This document shows, one piece after another, positions 1 through 11,195 of a stretch of DNA of 64,000 bases. Where the stretch lies: assembly GCA_965153355.1 (NCBI GenBank), contig OZ231128.1, forward strand, positions 51,894,001 to 51,958,000. Direction: 5' to 3'. The notes under the pieces were generated by a model. It had not been told where the DNA came from. It saw only the letters and a list, made by a program, of their open reading frames with translations, and searched no databases. The stretch comes from Flaccisagitta enflata (taxonomy: Eukaryota > Chaetognatha > Sagittoidea > Aphragmophora). Positions within the stretch are counted from its first letter, which is position 1; each line of letters opens with the position of its first letter. The position numbers and the translations under genes are program-made.

Positions 1-367
1 TACGTTTGGCGATCGATAAGATCGAAACAAAACACTTGAATGTGTAATTGATCATGAAATGGGTGACGTTGATGTTGTAGAAAAGCCCCGCCCAGTTGAA
101 GTTACGATGCCAAAAATATCGAGCGGTAATCAAAAGGGGCAATCCTAGCGTCACGTCTACAACGTCGCCGACGCACTGATTTATTTGCAGGGTATCGATG
201 GGGTGTCGTTTGTTTGTCAGGAGGACCCACAGAATGATGATATTTAATGACCATCCCGCGAATGTGGCCAGGCCACCCACGGGCATGACAACATCTGCGA
301 CCCACACAGATATCCCTGTGAATTGGCAGGTTTCACCGGCATCGCTCAAATTGCGAGATTCGTTCAT
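1..367 (-). CDS. Class A (rhodopsin-like) GPCR, N-terminal part, runs off the left edge
   Basis: On the minus strand an ATG at 367-365 opens 122 codons without a stop up to the window edge. An in-frame stop lies upstream at 433-431 and this is the first ATG after it. The protein starts with two N-glycosylation sequons (N2-E-S, N6-L-S). TM1 follows (about residues 22-50, with Asn42 in the place of the TM1 Asn, then TNKR), TM2 (about 58-82, with the N63-QCVG-D68 pattern matching the usual Asn/Asp pair), a first outer loop with Trp92 (NFNWAG) and TM3 (about 98-120) ending SILSIAKR. These are family hallmarks of rhodopsin-like receptors in the plasma membrane. Oddities: AKR stands where DRY/ERY is usual, and there is no Cys about 25 residues before Arg122, so the common TM3 disulfide is probably missing. 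The ligand cannot be told. The rest of the gene lies left of the window. Confidence 0.72.
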   Translation of the reverse strand, partial: MNESRNLSDAGETCQFTGISVWVADVVMPVGGLATFAGWSLNIIILWVLLTNKRHPIDTLQINQCVGDVVDVTLGLPLLITARYFWHRNFNWAGLFYNINVTHFMINYTFKCFVSILSIAKR

Positions 368-665
368 CACCGCGACATGATCATGTTGTGCTATGGAGAT
401 TAGGAGGAGGGTCTTTAAATAGTAAAACTGTCAGAGACCACACCCTGTTTCCGGACTTAACGTAAAGTCCCGTAATCTTGAGTCTCCATCTTGCTGCTTA
501 TGCTGACTAATACAGGGTATTCTATCGTCTTGCTAACTGCTAACTAAAGTTTTTGTGTAAAGTGTATTTTAAGAAGTGTGCATGCGTAGGTTGGTTGGTC
601 TATCCTTACCACCGTTTTTGGACGACATGAAATCAACCAAAATAGTGAATCCAATGCAATACTTA
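368..665. other. Presumed 5' flank of the GPCR gene; nothing recognised
   Basis: No repeat, motif or coding frame could be supported here. By position it would hold the 5' untranslated region or promoter of the minus-strand receptor gene. Confidence 0.3.
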
Positions 666-669
666 CAAT

Positions 670-1010
670 ACCAGCGCCTACAAACTTGCATTATTGCCCC
701 TGCCCATCTGCATTAATGACCTTGTCCATCCTCATAACTACCCCTGCCCACCCGCAAGCGACTACATATTGGCCATGTATTTGGCCTTATTGTGTTACAG
801 AACAGGTTTAAAGTATATGGACATGCGACTCTGGAACTTGCCGTGTCGGTCTGTTTGTCCGTTGGTCCTTCGATAACAAATTCAAAATGTGAGCGTTCTT
901 TCGCCATTCTGCTCCTGCCCACTTGTCCGCGATGGGGGGGGGGGGGGGGTAAGTGTATATGGCCTTGTTACGGGAAGGACTCAGTTTTTTTGAGAGCCTA
1001 CCTTTAAAAA
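670..1010 (+). repeat. Degraded family A fragments with a G16 run
   Basis: Family A 3'-end wording is present: CCCCTGCCCACCCGCAAGCG near 742, then a GGCCATGTATTTGGCC variant of the usual CCGTGTATCCGGCC end. A second broken copy around 895-970 has CTCCTGCCCACTTGTCCGCG followed by sixteen G (934-949). No intact 5' hairpin is left. Confidence 0.5.
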
Positions 1011-1166
1011 AATCATGGGTAATCACAAGACCACAAAAGCACAAAAAATCAGCTCTGTACTGATGCTTGCGATTTGCTAAAAAAAGACTAATACATCAAT
1101 TTCATACAAAGATTTGAAGCCTTAGTTGGAGTTGGGACTGAAAAACTCAGATAATCGATACAGATA

Positions 1167-1773
1167 CCGGGTCATCCAGCTGAGTTGTCGGATTCCCTTA
1201 AGCTTTCACTCAAAGATACTGAAAGTCATGTTTTAGAAATTGATCTAGTCTCAATGAGTATATATTGACGTTTTTTGTGTTAAAATTTCATCCATTTTAG
1301 TCAAGTAGTTTGACTTCAACATGGATTTGAACATAAAGCTTTTATTTTAGGAATGAACAGATTTTCCAATAAATTCCCGGAATTGTGCAAGTTAACATCA
1401 CAATTATTTTTAAAATTTTTTGAGTCATCAATCCAAAACAGGCTTCAGTGATGATTTTAAACTATTTCAATATGTTGTCAGTTTATCTTTCATTTGATAT
1501 TAATCTTCTTTCTATGGCATGAATAGTAAAAGAATAATAAAAATAAATGCAAGCAGAATTCTGAATTTTTAATGTAAAATCAATGAAATGGGAAAATACT
1601 TATCTCACTTCAAATTTATGTAAAAGAAAAACTACTTGACCAAATAGGCTGAAATTTTTATACAAAAAATATCAATCTATACTCTTTAAGATTTGATCAA
1701 TTTCAAATCCATGTCTCATCGCATTAGAGAGTACAAGCTTAACAGAATCTGACAACTCAGGTGGATGACCCTG
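1167..1773. mobile_element. Foldback non-autonomous DNA element (TA target duplication), 607 bp
   Basis: The left end reads CCGGGTCATCCAGCTGAGTT and the right end, on the other strand, CAGGGTCATCCACCTGAGTT. Both are bordered by TA (1165-1166 and 1774-1775). The arms stay complementary for well over 100 bp each; for example the block around 1290-1330, with TCAAGTAGTTTGACTTC, pairs with 1622-1665. There is no coding capacity. The TA duplication and terminal repeats fit a Tc1/mariner-type MITE. Confidence 0.65.
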
Positions 1774-2003
1774 TAATGAAGATAAAAACCTTGTTTATGG
1801 ACTGCAGTGTCATCCAAACAAGTTAATATATGTTCTTTTAATTCGTCATCAATAAAGAGACAGATACAAACGGGTCAACATACAGCTATAAACTACACAC
1901 AAATTAAATACAGATGAAACGAAAAAAAATGCATAATGCGGAAACATTACGTGCGATGTGACGTAAAACAAAAAATCAATAAATAAGTACATGTAAAAGA
2001 AGA

Positions 2004-4097
2004 TTACTCTTGCTCTATGATCATTTTACGAGCGATCAATGCAATGGTAGGATTGTGATGAGTTATTAGAGAAACGTTGAATTTGCATTTCGCCTTCTGA
2101 AAAATTTCTACTAGTGACTTGTACCCAAAAGACTCGCGCAAAGATCGAACGCTCTCCTAACGGTTGTAACCAAAAATGAATCGAAGGGCGTCGTTTAACG
2201 CAGTCGAACAATCCTGCATTTGGCGTGCAGGAAATTCTTTAACCGCAGATGCGTATGAAAGTATGGGAGTGCAACATGTATAAAGTAGATGCAGCATAAC
2301 CTCCTCACTTGGTTTGCTTGCTGCTCTGAGAATGGCATTTGACGCACGGTAGAACTTTGTCAGATCGTTTGTAGATGAGAATGAGAAACCTTTTTTGCTG
2401 GTGACGGTTGTCCCCAGATAGGTGACTGAATCAACATATTCCACTTCACGCTCATTCAAGAGAATGGGACTCAGATTTCCGTAATCAACATTGTTTTTAG
2501 AGAAGACCATGATTTTCGATTTTTTGGCATTAAACGTTAAGCCAAACTCTTTACAATAAGCTGCACATGTCTGTATCATTTTACTTAAAGCTCCTCTTGT
2601 CGGCGCTAACAAGCATATATCGTCAGCAAAGAGAAGAATGGCAAGAAATATCCCAAACATGTGGCAGCCAATTTGTAAGTCTCGAAGCAAGGCGCAAATG
2701 TCATTGATGTAAGTGCCAAAGAATTCAGGAGAGTTTATCCCACCTTGCTTTATGCCAAGCGGGACTTTAAAGCTTCTGCTCTGTTCATTTTGCCATTTGA
2801 CATTACATGTCATATTCATGTACCAGTAGATAAGACACAATAGTGGCACTTTTCTTTCAATCAATTTAGTAAATAAGCCAAAATGGGAGATGCGATCAAA
2901 CGCTTTTGTACAGTCCAAAAACGCCACGTAGACACTTGAGCCTTTTTCATTAAAATGATTAATTGTGTTCTTGAGAGCATAAAGTGCATGATTTGTGCTG
3001 GTTCTACTTTTGAACCCAAACTGCAAATGGTCGGTGCCCAAGAGATGTGAAGTCTTTATTTGAATCGCGAATTCAAAAAGCTTTGCAGGCAGACAACTAA
3101 GGGTTATGCCTCTGTAATTTGCCGGATCAGATAAGTCGCCCTGCGAATCTTTTACTATGGGTGTAATGGTTCCCTTCACAAAGTCAGTAGGAACGTAGCC
3201 ATGTTGGATTAGGCCATTGAACAGAAGATGGAAGTGACACATAAGCGTTGGACTGCCGTGTAAGACATGCTCTGGCTTGCACATACCAGATGTCGACTTG
3301 CCGAGTTGAATTTTGGAAGCAATTTCGGTCATCTCTGACCAAGAAAGAAAATATGGAGATATGTCGTCTGTGATATGATTAGAGAAATAATTGGCATATG
3401 AAAGATCAAATTTTTCTTTTAATGCAATATGTTCCGGGGTCTCATGATTGCCATAGACGGATTCAAAATAATTGGCGAAAGTTTCTGCAATGCCTTTTGC
3501 ATCAGTGTGACCATCAATTCTCGTAGCAGCACTATCTCGAGAACCATTCATCTGTTTCCACGTTTTCCAGAAAGCTGGTCCATTCTTTCCAACGAGATTT
3601 TCATGCATAGACTCCTTGTATTCCTTTTCAGCGTGTGCTTTCTTTCTTCGCAATGCAACCTTATATTGATAATGGCAATTTTTTCTGCATTCAAAAACTG
3701 GCCCCATCTTAGGGCACCCAACAGACTTCCAATGATTATTGCATTCGACTGATTGAGCTTTTAACTCTGTTAGCTCGTCATCCCAGAAAGATCGCTCAAC
3801 ATTTGGATTTGTTTTAGGTAATATTGCTTCAGCACTTATCACAGCTTGCATGATATCACAGAAATACTTTTCAAGGGATAGTTTATGAGAGTCATCGAGG
3901 CAACATCTATTGCCATGAAGAATTGAATAGAAAGGGATGTTTAACCCAGATAGGTTTGTCTCCATCGCTTCTTGGAAGCGGGAAAGATCATCATCAGTTA
4001 GCTTATGCCAATTTACATACTGTGGTAACGTTTGTTTCTTTATTTTCGATTCGGATATATTGGGAAGCCGGAGAGCAAAGCTTGAAGCTTTGGAAAA
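2004..4097 (-). pseudogene. Non-LTR retrotransposon reverse transcriptase, 5'-truncated and broken by one nonsense codon
   Basis: The minus-strand frame is open from 4097 down to a TAG at 2159-2157, with its first ATG at 3965. It then continues in the same frame to a TAA at 2006-2004. Visible are the linker between endonuclease and RT (SFWDDELTELK, AFWKTWKQMNG), RT fingers (ITPIVKDSQGDLSDPANYRG), the palm with IKQGGINSPEFFGTYINDI and the catalytic box LLFADDICLLAP at about 2615-2635 (Asp-Asp kept), the thumb with YLGTTV, and a C-terminal ESVRSLRESFGY tail after the TAG. The tail aligns with NRWESVRFLRQELGY in the second fragment at 34798-34986, so TAG probably replaced a Trp codon (TGG). No endonuclease domain is seen upstream, as expected of a 5'-truncated LINE. 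The clade (CR1/L2/jockey-like) is not settled. It copies RNA into DNA at the target site when intact; this copy looks dead. Confidence 0.88.
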
Positions 4098-4439
4098 CTA
4101 TTTGCATGTGGTTGGGCAGGGGAAGTGATGAAGAGGCCATATGTGGCAGGGGCAGCAATGCAAATACGGGTAGAAACACGAATGCCCAATCTAAATGAGG
4201 GCGAGCTAAACGCCAACAGACTGAGATGAATAAAAATAAGCTGACAAGAATTGATTTCGATTACACTTATAAATAAATCATGTTTTGCAACACAAACATT
4301 TCACGTGTTATGACTTCGCCACTGATCATTCCCGCGCCACCGCCATCAGTAAGACAAAAGCTAAAATCGTTGATCCTTTGTTTCCCGTGATTACCATCAA
4401 ACCAAAGAGCGAAATTAACTGTGCCTCAGCGTCTATACC

Positions 4440-4527
4440 GTAATCAGAAATATCACAATCTTTTGGTTATATCGACACAAGGCCTTGTGTCGATCCGAAC
4501 AAAAGATTGTAAAATCTCTGATTAGAG
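4440..4527. repeat. Long hairpin with a perfect 22-bp palindromic core
   Basis: TAATCAGA at 4441 pairs with TCTGATTA near 4517. CACAATCTTTTG pairs with CAAAAGATTGT. The centre is the perfect palindrome TCGACACAAGG/CCTTGTGTCGA at 4472-4493. It may be a tiny foldback element or a relic terminal repeat. Confidence 0.6.
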
Positions 4528-4734
4528 ACGAACAGGCTTACTTAAGGCGATTTCCACCATAAAATGGGCGGGCTGAGGTCTATAGAATAGAAGACATTGC
4601 AGCAGCGTTTATCCAATGACATTTATCTGACATTTAGGGGGATATTGTATAGCTATGGTTTACACATTACTATCTTCACAATAAAAATCTTTGCAGTTTG
4701 AAAATAAGTCCATTTATTGATGTGAAAATAGATA

Positions 4735-4875
4735 CGAATCAATCTCAGAACCATCAGCATTTAGTGTGAGCCCCATTTGACTGAATTACAGCCACTATTG
4801 GTTTGGGAAGTGTTTTGAATCACTTTTTGAGGTATTTTGGAGTGATGGCCTTTCAGACCATTCTCGCCACTTTTT
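4735..4875 (-). pseudogene. Tc1/mariner transposase, C-terminal remnant with a frameshift
   Basis: On the minus strand one frame gives HSKIPQKVIQN. A second frame, after a shift, gives LPKPIVAVIQSNGAHTKC and a stop. The order and spacing match the C-terminus of Tc1-like transposases, which usually end in a variant of AVIKAKGGHTKY. The rest of the transposase was not found beside it. Confidence 0.6.
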
Positions 4876-4931
4876 TTATCCCCTGTCTTTGCTACATTTG
4901 GACTTAGAGCTCCAAAACGACTCAACAAATT

Positions 4932-5200
4932 ATTGAAAAATTGGTGACATAATTGAAGCTCTTCGAATTTGCAAGCAGTCTACGCAAACCACATCTGTCT
5001 AGCTCAATGCATTTAGAAGTTATTCAATAAGGAGTGAAATCGTATCATTTGAAGATAGTGTAAAAATGGTTAGCACAAAATTGAAATATTTCATTCAAAG
5101 TTAAAAAACTTTTGAACGCATTGAGTTAGAAAGATGCGGTTTGCGTAGATCGCTTGCAAATTTGAAGGGCTCTAATGTGGCCACCAATTTTTTCAAGATC
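4932..5200. repeat. Inverted repeat, arms about 80 bp
   Basis: The stretch 4932-5015 (with GCAAGCAGTCTACGCAAACC) reappears inverted at 5118-5199 (with GGTTTGCGTAGATCGCTTGC). The arms are separated by about 100 bp of AT-rich DNA. A related, more diverged stretch is near 9480-9545. It is probably a non-autonomous DNA element. Confidence 0.55.
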
Positions 5201-6005
5201 GGGATAATATAACCAGAGATATTTGTTAAAACCTGTGTAAAGATTTCTTTTGTGAAGATGGTAGATAAAGCTCCAGTAACATGAGATTTACAAAGATGAT
5301 AGCTTTTCATTGGTATTTTCGTGTGCTAAGGAGATTTAATTTCATATTTATTCCTATGATGCTAAGATCAGCTATGATATCCTTATTGCAATATCAAAAT
5401 GTTATCAATTTTTCCCTGGTTTATGTTTTTTTAGGAAATGCCCTTCGTTGCAAGGCATTTAATTTCAAAGCACCTTGAGGGGCAAAAAATTGCAAATATC
5501 ACATATTATCAGGGAGGAGTATCAAAAGGTGGAGTGTCCAATTTTTGGCGCTTAGGATGGGCAATGTTGGATAATATGAAGTTAGATAAGATGCAGAAAA
5601 AATTCAGTTACATAATCCCAGCCCTTAATAATTTACGAGTTGTCACCATCTAAAGACCAACCCTAGGACAGTGGCATGACTATGGCATTTGATGTTCCAA
5701 GTTCATGAATTAAAGTTCCTAAGTTCTGTTGGAGAAATTTAGGACTTCTGACAGCAATCAGAACTTAGCACTTAGCACTTAGAAATTTTTCAATTATGAA
5801 AGTAGTTCTGTAATATTACTTTTAACTTTAACTTTAATCCTTTGAGTTCAAACTCAAAGATATTGATAAGCTAGACCAAAAAAATTGGGCAAAAGTTGCT
5901 TATGTCATTGTATATCACACATAGTATTAACAGTACTAAAAACATAAAGAAGTATAATCAACAATTTTTTTTAACTACTTTACAAAAACACAATTTTTTA
6001 CCACG
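5201..6005. other. AT-rich DNA, nothing recognised
   Basis: There are only short frames without domain features. No splice-consistent coding frame or clear repeat was found. Confidence 0.3.
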
Positions 6006-6405
6006 CTGATCAAAAAATAAGATGCACTTTTAGATGGCTAATATTGGTAATGAATCTTAAGATAAGTAGTTAAAATCTTAGACCGTTTGAAAGCCCCTCG
6101 AAAGTACTTTGATTTGGTGCCAATCTGGTATTGCTATCTTTTTTCATTTAGAAATGGCATTAGTTTGAAAACATCGCCCATTTCCGCTTTGCAATTCCTA
6201 TGTTAAAAATGCAATTTAGAAAAAATGGTGCTTCTCTTTGCCGAGCTCTAGCTTCTAAACCGTTTGAGACCTGGGATTGGTCTAGAAGGAAAGATTTTTT
6301 GAAAATCTTCAAAAATGACTTTGCTGAAAATAGTTTGAATTCATTTTTGTATCTTAGTCATCAATAAATAAATAGGTGCATCTTCTTTTTTTTTTTCATC
6401 ATCCC
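6006..6405. mobile_element. Possible degraded terminal-inverted-repeat element
   Basis: TGATCAAAAAATAAGATGCAC at 6007 is echoed on the other strand by TGATGAAAA...AAGATGCACC ending near 6404. No clean target duplication is visible, so the boundaries are guesses. Confidence 0.35.
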
Positions 6406-6876
6406 AAATTTAGCAATAGATTTAGGCGCTCAGGTCATGACATGCCCATGTTATTGTAGAAATTTCTTTTTATTGATTTCCAGGCATTTTGAATCGTTGA
6501 CTAGCCACTTCATTCGTTATTCGTCCCTCCCTCTAAATGTCCTTCCATCCCTCCTTCCTCCATCCATACCTCAATACATCTTTCGACCCCCCATCCCACA
6601 TGGCCACAGAAGCTTTTAACATATACAAGGCTTGGCAACTATCCTTGGTTGGAGAATATCCTACCATCAAAACCAACATTCCCCCAAAGATGACCCCTGT
6701 CCATCCATCTATCCATCCGTCGATCCATCTGTTGGTCTATGCATCCGTCCGATCGTCTTCCTTCCATTTATCCCTCCATCCCTTCACTTGTGATGGGAGT
6801 ATGGAAACTTTCGCACTCATCCGCGACTAGCATTGGTTGTGTATCTGTCCTTTTTGCAGAACGCGAGTAAAGCGAA

Positions 6877-7060
6877 GAAAAAGGCCGGATACATGACCAA
6901 AAAGTAGTCGCTGGCGGGTGGACAGGAGCAGTGACGCTGGTGGGCAGGGGCAGGGCGAGGACAGTTTTGAAATCTTTTCAGTCGATTTTGCGTCATCCGA
7001 AATCTCGCGATACGGACGGACGGACGGACCATGATAGAGTCGCTTAGCCAGCGACTAAAA
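6877..7060 (-). repeat. Family A element (minus)
   Basis: Read on the minus strand it begins AGTCGCTGGC-TAA-GCGACTCTAT, has a (GTCC)n array, CCCCTGCCCACC wording, and ends GCCAGCGACT. The end decamers AGTCGCTGGC (6906-6915) and GCCAGCGACT (7047-7056) are perfect reverse complements. It lies beside the outer GGCCGGATACATG end block. Confidence 0.7.
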
Positions 7061-7238
7061 AGGGCGGCATTATGATGTAAACTTTAAGCAGAAAATCTCA
7101 CTTACCCTTTTGTCACTTCTCGAATTTCCCTTTCTTGAATGTATGCTTTACTTTTGTCTTTACTCTCAAGCCGATTATTTAGCAGCATCCGGGTCATAGT
7201 CATTAATTTTCATATAAATGCCAGCTGCATATATAAAT

Positions 7239-7241
<3 letters not shown>

Positions 7242-7275
<34 letters not shown>
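7242..7275 (+). repeat. (GA)n microsatellite
   Basis: A pure GA dinucleotide run of about 34 bp. Confidence 0.95.
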
Positions 7276-7277
<2 letters not shown>

Positions 7278-7444
7278 AAAGAGAGCTAAACAGACTACCA
7301 GACGGATATTTACAAAAGAATTTGAATTATGTTTTGCTACCAGTGAATCATTTTGCCAAGTCTCTTAAAATGAGTCTTTTTAAGCTCAACCGTTGGTCTG
7401 CCCATCCGACAGTCGAAAAGAATGATAGTCGCAAAAGCGTCAAC

Positions 7445-7764
7445 TGGTCAGCGATACCCGTTGCCCCTTTGTCGCTGTAAGTTAAAATGTAGTAGTGAGA
7501 GGGGTAGCGGCCCAAAAGGGCCTGATGACCCATGCTTGGATTTTGGCATGGAGGCTTGGGTGGGATTTGATCCTCAAGGCTATGATCTAGGTCTCGTGGC
7601 TGGGATTTGAGCCTCGAGCCCCGAGACTGGGATTTGAGCATCGAGGCTGGGACTTCAGCGACGACCGACGAGGCTGGGTTTGGAGCCTCGAGGTTGCGAT
7701 TTGAGCCTCAAGGTTGGGATAGGGAAAAGAGGAAGGAGAAGGAGAAGGAGAAGAAGAATGAGAA
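7445..7764. repeat. Degenerate family B copy
   Basis: It holds the outer block GGTCAGCGATACCCGTTGCC, a decayed terminal block (GGTAGCGGCCCAAAAGGGCC near 7504), and then satellite units of the type GGGATTTGAGCCTCGAGG up to about 7730. It abuts the better-kept copy to its right. Confidence 0.55.
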
Positions 7765-8334
7765 ACAGGTCGCCCAAGGGCAATATGTGGTCAGCGATAC
7801 CCGTTGCCCTGCTTTGCTTGATTGTGAATTGGAGTGAGAGGAAGCAGGGCAGCGGCCCCGAAGGGGACGAAGTCCTGTAGGACACAGGGGGACTTTCGTT
7901 AGTCCATCCGTCCTTCCGTGCGTTCGTCCGTCAGTCCATCTCCCCCAGGCCTTCTCAGGCCTGAAATCTGCCCTCTAAGGCCTGAAATCTGCCCTCTCAG
8001 GCCTTAAATCTGCCGTATCAGGCTTGAAATCTACCCTCTCAGGCCTGAAATCTGCCCTCTCAAGCCTTGAATCTGCATGAGAGGGCAAATTTAAGGCCTG
8101 TGAGGACAGATTTCAGGCCTGAGGGCAGATTTCAGGCCTGAGAGGGCAGATTCAAGGCTTGAGAGGGCAGATTTCAGGCCTGAGAGGGTAGATTTCAGGC
8201 CTGATAGGGCAGATTTCAGGCCTGAGAGGGGGGGACAAACGCACGGAATGACGGACGGACGGACGGACGAACGAAAGTCCCCCTGTGTCCTACAGGACTT
8301 CGTCCCCTTCGGGGCCGCTGCCCAAAAGAAGGAG
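7765..8334. mobile_element. Family B element, near-complete palindrome
   Basis: The left end (7844-7905: GGGCAGCGGCCCCGAAGGGG, then GTCCTGTAGGAC, ACAGGGGGACTTTCGT) is mirrored by the right end (8270-8333: ACGAAAGTCCCCCTGTGTCC ... CGGGGCCGCTGCCC). Between them a roughly 20-bp satellite (CTCTCAGGCCTGAAATCTGC) runs one way to about 8075 and the opposite way from about 8080. The whole element can therefore fold on itself. An outer block with GTCGCCCAAGGGCAATAT lies at 7766-7783. No protein is encoded, and the transposition mechanism is unknown. Confidence 0.75.
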
Positions 8335-8771
8335 AAATTTCCCCCACATGTTTGAAATCATTGGTCATTCGACTCTTCGGGGCCAATACATGAGCACGCA
8401 TTTCCCCCCTCCCCCCTTCCAAACCGTCCACGACTATCTTGTTACCCCGTGTTGGTTGTTCTCTCGCTCCCCCTTCAATTTCATTTCCATGTTTGTTGTT
8501 CCAGAGAGTCTTTTGAAATCATCTCATAAAATGTGATTAGAATTTGTCGTGTGGTTTTTGTGGGAACCCATTCAGCCTTCAAAATCAATCTACCGTGGTA
8601 ACTTTTTTATCGACCATATGCACGTGACACAGCCGTCAAAAGCTATGAAGTCCTTTAAGTTTAACCATGATACATTGAGGTTAACCAGTAATGGCGCTTA
8701 TCGCCGACCGGAAAAAAGTAAAAGGTGTTTTGTTGAACATGATCCTGCCTCTTCCTCATTGTCTTCATATG

Positions 8772-8773
8772 AA

Positions 8774-8804
<31 letters not shown>

Positions 8805-8817
8805 AGAGAAGAGAGAG
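8772..8817 (+). repeat. (GA)n microsatellite
   Basis: A GA run with AGAGAA interruptions. Confidence 0.9.
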
Positions 8818-9260
8818 TAATGATTGCTCTCATTAATGGGACAACAAGGCCAGATGCAAGGCAAACCAAGTTGCATGTTGGTGTGACAAACCAACTGAAA
8901 GACTTACCAACTAACAGACCAACCGCCCAACTGGTATGCATGTTTGAATCTGTATGACCATAAGACAAAGGATGAGTCCTTTCATTTTGAGTCCACACCA
9001 AGTTTCATGCAAATTGATAAAAAATTTCTCAAGTTATGCTTATGTAAAAAATTCATAACTCAAAAAGTATTGGTCCAACAGTGCTCTTGTTTGTTCCAGA
9101 GAGTCTAAAAAAGATCCCTCTTTCCCCTTTATGAATTTCAACCCCAGCCTCAGGCGAGCCCAGTTATGTTTCAACTATCTCAAAATATCCCGAGCGAAAA
9201 TTGGAGAAAAAAATTTCTAAGCGAAACTCAAAAATCGAAAAACGTTATTCGATTTTTTCC

Positions 9261-9291
9261 CTACTATCTAGGAAATAGATATACGGACAGC
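9261..9291 (+). repeat. Lone terminal-repeat-like sequence of a Tc1-type element
   Basis: CTACTATCTAGGAAATAGAT resembles the left terminal repeat of the element at 36992 (CTACCTAGGAAATAAGTAT). No matching inverted end was found nearby. Confidence 0.4.
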
Positions 9292-9764
9292 TGGAGAAAA
9301 ACTTGTCTTTTCACTCACTGAATGAAATTCATGTACTATCTTGTTAATATATGAGTTGGACAACATTACTTTACAACAAAAATTTTAGAATAAGGACATG
9401 AGCCTTTGGAGCTCTAACTGGTGTTTCATCAAGCAGTTTGGAGCATTACTAGCTAGAGAATCATGCAAACATAAGAAAATTGGTGACGCCTGGAAACTTC
9501 ATCGAATATCCAATCAAATGGCACAAACCGCATCGCTCTAAATCCAGTTGTTAATAAATGACAAGCAAAACAAAATTACTACCTCAAGTAGAAAATGGTG
9601 AAAAAAATTGCATTTTTAAATTTCATCATTCCATTCGCATTATTGTTTGGGACAGACGCGTCTTTTTTGCTCAGACCATGGTGTCAAGCTGGCATTAAGT
9701 TGGCGTCAAGTAGTATAGGCCTTGATTCTATCATATTGTTATAAAGTCTGATAAAAAAGCTGCA

Positions 9765-9910
9765 GTTCGGGCTGCAGGTCCAGGCTCAAGAGAATCGTTC
9801 TCAAGGCGTGGAAGAGCATCACACCACTTTACCCTCTGTCACCTAATGGAAGCATACTGAGGCTCTCAAAAGCCATGGTTAATGCCCCGGGAGGTCACAC
9901 AAAGTACTAG
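9765..9910 (+). pseudogene. Tc1/mariner transposase, C-terminal remnant
   Basis: The frame ending in TAG at 9908-9910 reads SILRLSKAMVNAPGGHTKY. The terminal GGHTKY is the classic Tc1-family C-terminus. A second frame just upstream gives a plausible 'W K S I T P L' piece, so at least one frameshift separates them. The catalytic DDE region is not recognisable in the flanking 700 bp. Confidence 0.65.
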
Positions 9911-10499
9911 TCGTCTTTTTAGAATTGTTTAATGTACTTATTAATGAATAAATGGACTGTATTTCATCTTGTTGTTATACTTTTTACCGAGATAGTACTT
10001 ATGAATCAAATTTTAGTTATCATTTAGTATTTTGATTTATTAAGTGCATTTAATTCAAGTTTCTATGGGTTTGGTCACCATTTGGTGGTAGAAGACACCC
10101 TCTAAAACTTTGGGCCAATTGTTTGGCGAAATACGTGGGCCGCTATCTACCTCCTTTTCCATTTTAGAATAAAGGACCGGGGAAGAGGAGGGGGAGGCTA
10201 AAAATTGCCTGTAGGATGTAAGGATGGTGCCTGCCCAGGCTTTGCGCCATGCATTCGGCATGGCATTTTGTTTTTTCCATAGACTATTAAAAGCTATTCA
10301 CACACTTAAAGTTTCTAACTGTCCGTCACTCAATTTTGCGTGTGTCATCGCGAATTTCTTTCCTCGCGAGCAAAAGACAAATATTTGGAAATATTATTGC
10401 TCGATGGACAAATTTCAATCTTTGTTTGTGTTTATCACAATGTGGGAAAAGTGTTGAGATGATGTTTGTTTGCGTGCTTGAATGGGGTGGGGGCGTGTG

Positions 10500-10514
10500 T
10501 GAGAGAGAGAGAAG

Positions 10515-10548
<34 letters not shown>
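10500..10548 (+). repeat. (GA)n microsatellite
   Basis: A GA run with a GGACA interruption. Confidence 0.9.
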
Positions 10549-10550
<2 letters not shown>

Positions 10551-10704
10551 TAGAGTTCAGACTAAGATTTTCCAAAGTTTGTATGTAATCAAAGTATCTT
10601 TCAGTGAGAACGGATCTCGCAGAATGTTGAAGATGAAGAAGAAAAATAGATTTCTAACTGAGTGGAAGCCAGAAGATCTGCGATGATGACAACAACTTCA
10701 AAAC

Positions 10705-11195
10705 ACATCAAAAGCAGGAACAAGTGACGCGGGCTCACCATATCATCGCGGACGGGTGGACAGGGGCATTCAACCCCAATCCACACCCCAACCCCTACTC
10801 CCACATACACAAAGATGCACAAAAAGAGTTTAATATGCTCGTATCGTCACTTTTCAACTCGATCAACTCGGACCAACGCAACGGACGGATCAACAAACGG
10901 ACCAACGGACCAACGGATGGACACAGCCTCTTATAGAGAAACAAGTGACGCAGGGTCACAATATCGTTGCGGACAGGTGGGCAGGGGCATCCAACCCCCT
11001 GCCTCTTCCCAACCACATCCCCAACCCCCCTCCAACACACTCACACACAAACAATTCCAATTGCAGCATCATAGATATGCGTTTTCAACTCGAGTGTGAC
11101 AACTCGAGCGTGACGGACCATCGGACCGACGGACTAACGGACCAACGGTCGGACAAAGCCTCCTATAGAGTCGCGTGTCCGCAACTAAAACAGAC
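10705..11195 (-). repeat. Two family A elements in tandem (minus)
   Basis: Copy one spans about 10712-10940 and copy two about 10940-11195. Copy two reads, on the minus strand, AGTTGCGGACACGCGACTCT at its start and GTCCGCAACG near its end (9 of 10 complementary to AGTTGCGGAC). Copy one has lost its 5' hairpin: its CTCTATAAGAGG follows directly on the 3' end of copy two. Both contain GTCC-type arrays and CCTGYCCACC blocks, and end in GCGTCACTTGTT instead of the commoner CCGGCCTTGTT. Confidence 0.6.

Noticed and set aside
6437-6830. Two overlapping short plus-strand frames rich in Pro/Ser
   Set aside because: Low-complexity CATCC-rich DNA, no domain and no splice support.
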